6,492 nt of DNA from assembly GCA_021791345.1 (NCBI GenBank), contig JAJYWT010000175.1, forward strand, positions 1 to 6,492. The letters are read 5' to 3'. This DNA comes from a bacterium (lineage in GTDB: Bacteria; Chloroflexota; Dormibacteria; UBA8260; Bog-877). Of this stretch, positions 6,332 through 6,492 are shown in pieces (positions within the stretch are counted from its first letter, which is position 1; every line of letters begins with the position of its first letter). Both the position numbers and the translations under genes were made by a program. The notes beneath the pieces are model-generated. The model saw only the letters and a program-made list of their open reading frames with translations. It did not search any database and had not been told where the DNA came from.

Positions 6332-6492
6332 ATGAACTTAAAGGAGTGGGCGAGGGTGCAGGGGATTCACCCGGTGACCGCATACCGTTGGTTCCGGGAT
6401 GGCAAGCTGCCGGTGCCGGCGCGCCGCGTTGGGGGCCTGATCCTGGTCGACGCTCCAGGTTCAGCCGCCGCCACTGGCAGCGTCGCCGTCTA
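6332..6492 (+). CDS. tnpA: IS607-family serine recombinase TnpA, N-terminal part (cut by window edge)
   Basis: Transposase of the IS607 family: a MerR-like winged helix-turn-helix followed by a small serine-resolvase catalytic domain. The first 53 codons are visible. MNLKEWARVQGIHPVTAYRW and the following FRDGKLPVPARRVGGLILVD match the family's characteristic start, with the recognition helix at about residues 12-22 and the wing at about 27-39. A short Ala/Gly/Ser linker (41-50) leads to VAV, and the next codon begins TA. That agrees with the family's VYARVSS motif, whose catalytic Ser would lie just beyond the edge. ATG 6332 fits both the family N-terminus and the -10 box. GTG 6356, which has an AAGGAG 9 bases upstream, would remove the first helix and is less likely. 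The recombinase would move the element through a circular intermediate. An intact catalytic domain cannot be confirmed. Confidence 0.88.
   Translation, partial: MNLKEWARVQGIHPVTAYRWFRDGKLPVPARRVGGLILVDAPGSAAATGSVAV

Larger units (their letters stand above)
6291..6492 (+). mobile_element. Left end of an IS607-family element (continues past window)
   Basis: The region comprises a palindrome, a promoter and the 5' end of an IS607-type recombinase gene. It abuts, and reads away from, a glycosyltransferase gene on the other strand that loses its frame at this place. IS607 elements lack terminal inverted repeats and make no target duplication, so the border cannot be fixed by repeats. I place it near the GGGG at 6287-6290 because similarity to glycosyltransferases appears to stop there and the family is reported to insert between G residues. 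The error could be 20-30 bases either way. Any downstream tnpB and the right end are outside the window. Confidence 0.65.

Noticed and set aside
6312..6334. ATG 6312 as an alternative start upstream of tnpA
   Set aside because: It reads only seven codons to TGA at 6333 in a different frame from the recombinase.

Overview
The window is high-GC bacterial DNA (roughly 65-70% GC by eye). The coding frames favour G or C in third codon positions, and two genes have a good -10 hexamer placed so that transcription would begin on or next to the start codon (leaderless mRNA). With an IS607-type recombinase and a very large zinc-ribbon/cyclase/ATPase/TPR protein, this fits an Actinomycetota-like or Chloroflexota/Dormibacterota-like soil or sediment bacterium. 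The sequence alone does not settle the phylum.

Layout, left to right. Positions 1-307 (minus) hold the first 102 codons of a type I signal peptidase, cut by the left edge. Positions 308-756 are a gap with the signal peptidase promoter, a GC hairpin, and no convincing gene. Positions 757-4464 (minus) hold one 1235-residue protein: two zinc ribbons, a class III adenylate cyclase domain with its catalytic residues intact, a STAND/AAA-type ATPase, and a long TPR-like helical tail. Positions 4578-5264 (plus) encode a secreted lipoprotein of unrecognised family, divergent from the cyclase. Positions 5313 to about 6290 (minus) carry the C-terminal part of a polytopic membrane glycosyltransferase. 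It is broken twice: by a one-base frameshift in a G run, and by loss of its N-terminal half at the junction with a mobile element. Positions 6332-6492 (plus) are the first 53 codons of an IS607-family serine recombinase (TnpA), cut by the right edge, preceded by a near-perfect 18-bp palindrome and a promoter.

The genes do not form one obvious operon. The signal peptidase and cyclase share a strand but are separated by about 450 bp and a separate promoter. Cyclase and lipoprotein are divergent; lipoprotein and glycosyltransferase remnant are convergent with only 48 bp between them. The most informative part is the right end, where an IS607-type element has apparently landed in a glycosyltransferase gene. 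Elements of this family often carry the RNA-guided nuclease gene tnpB downstream of tnpA, but that would lie beyond the window and cannot be seen here.
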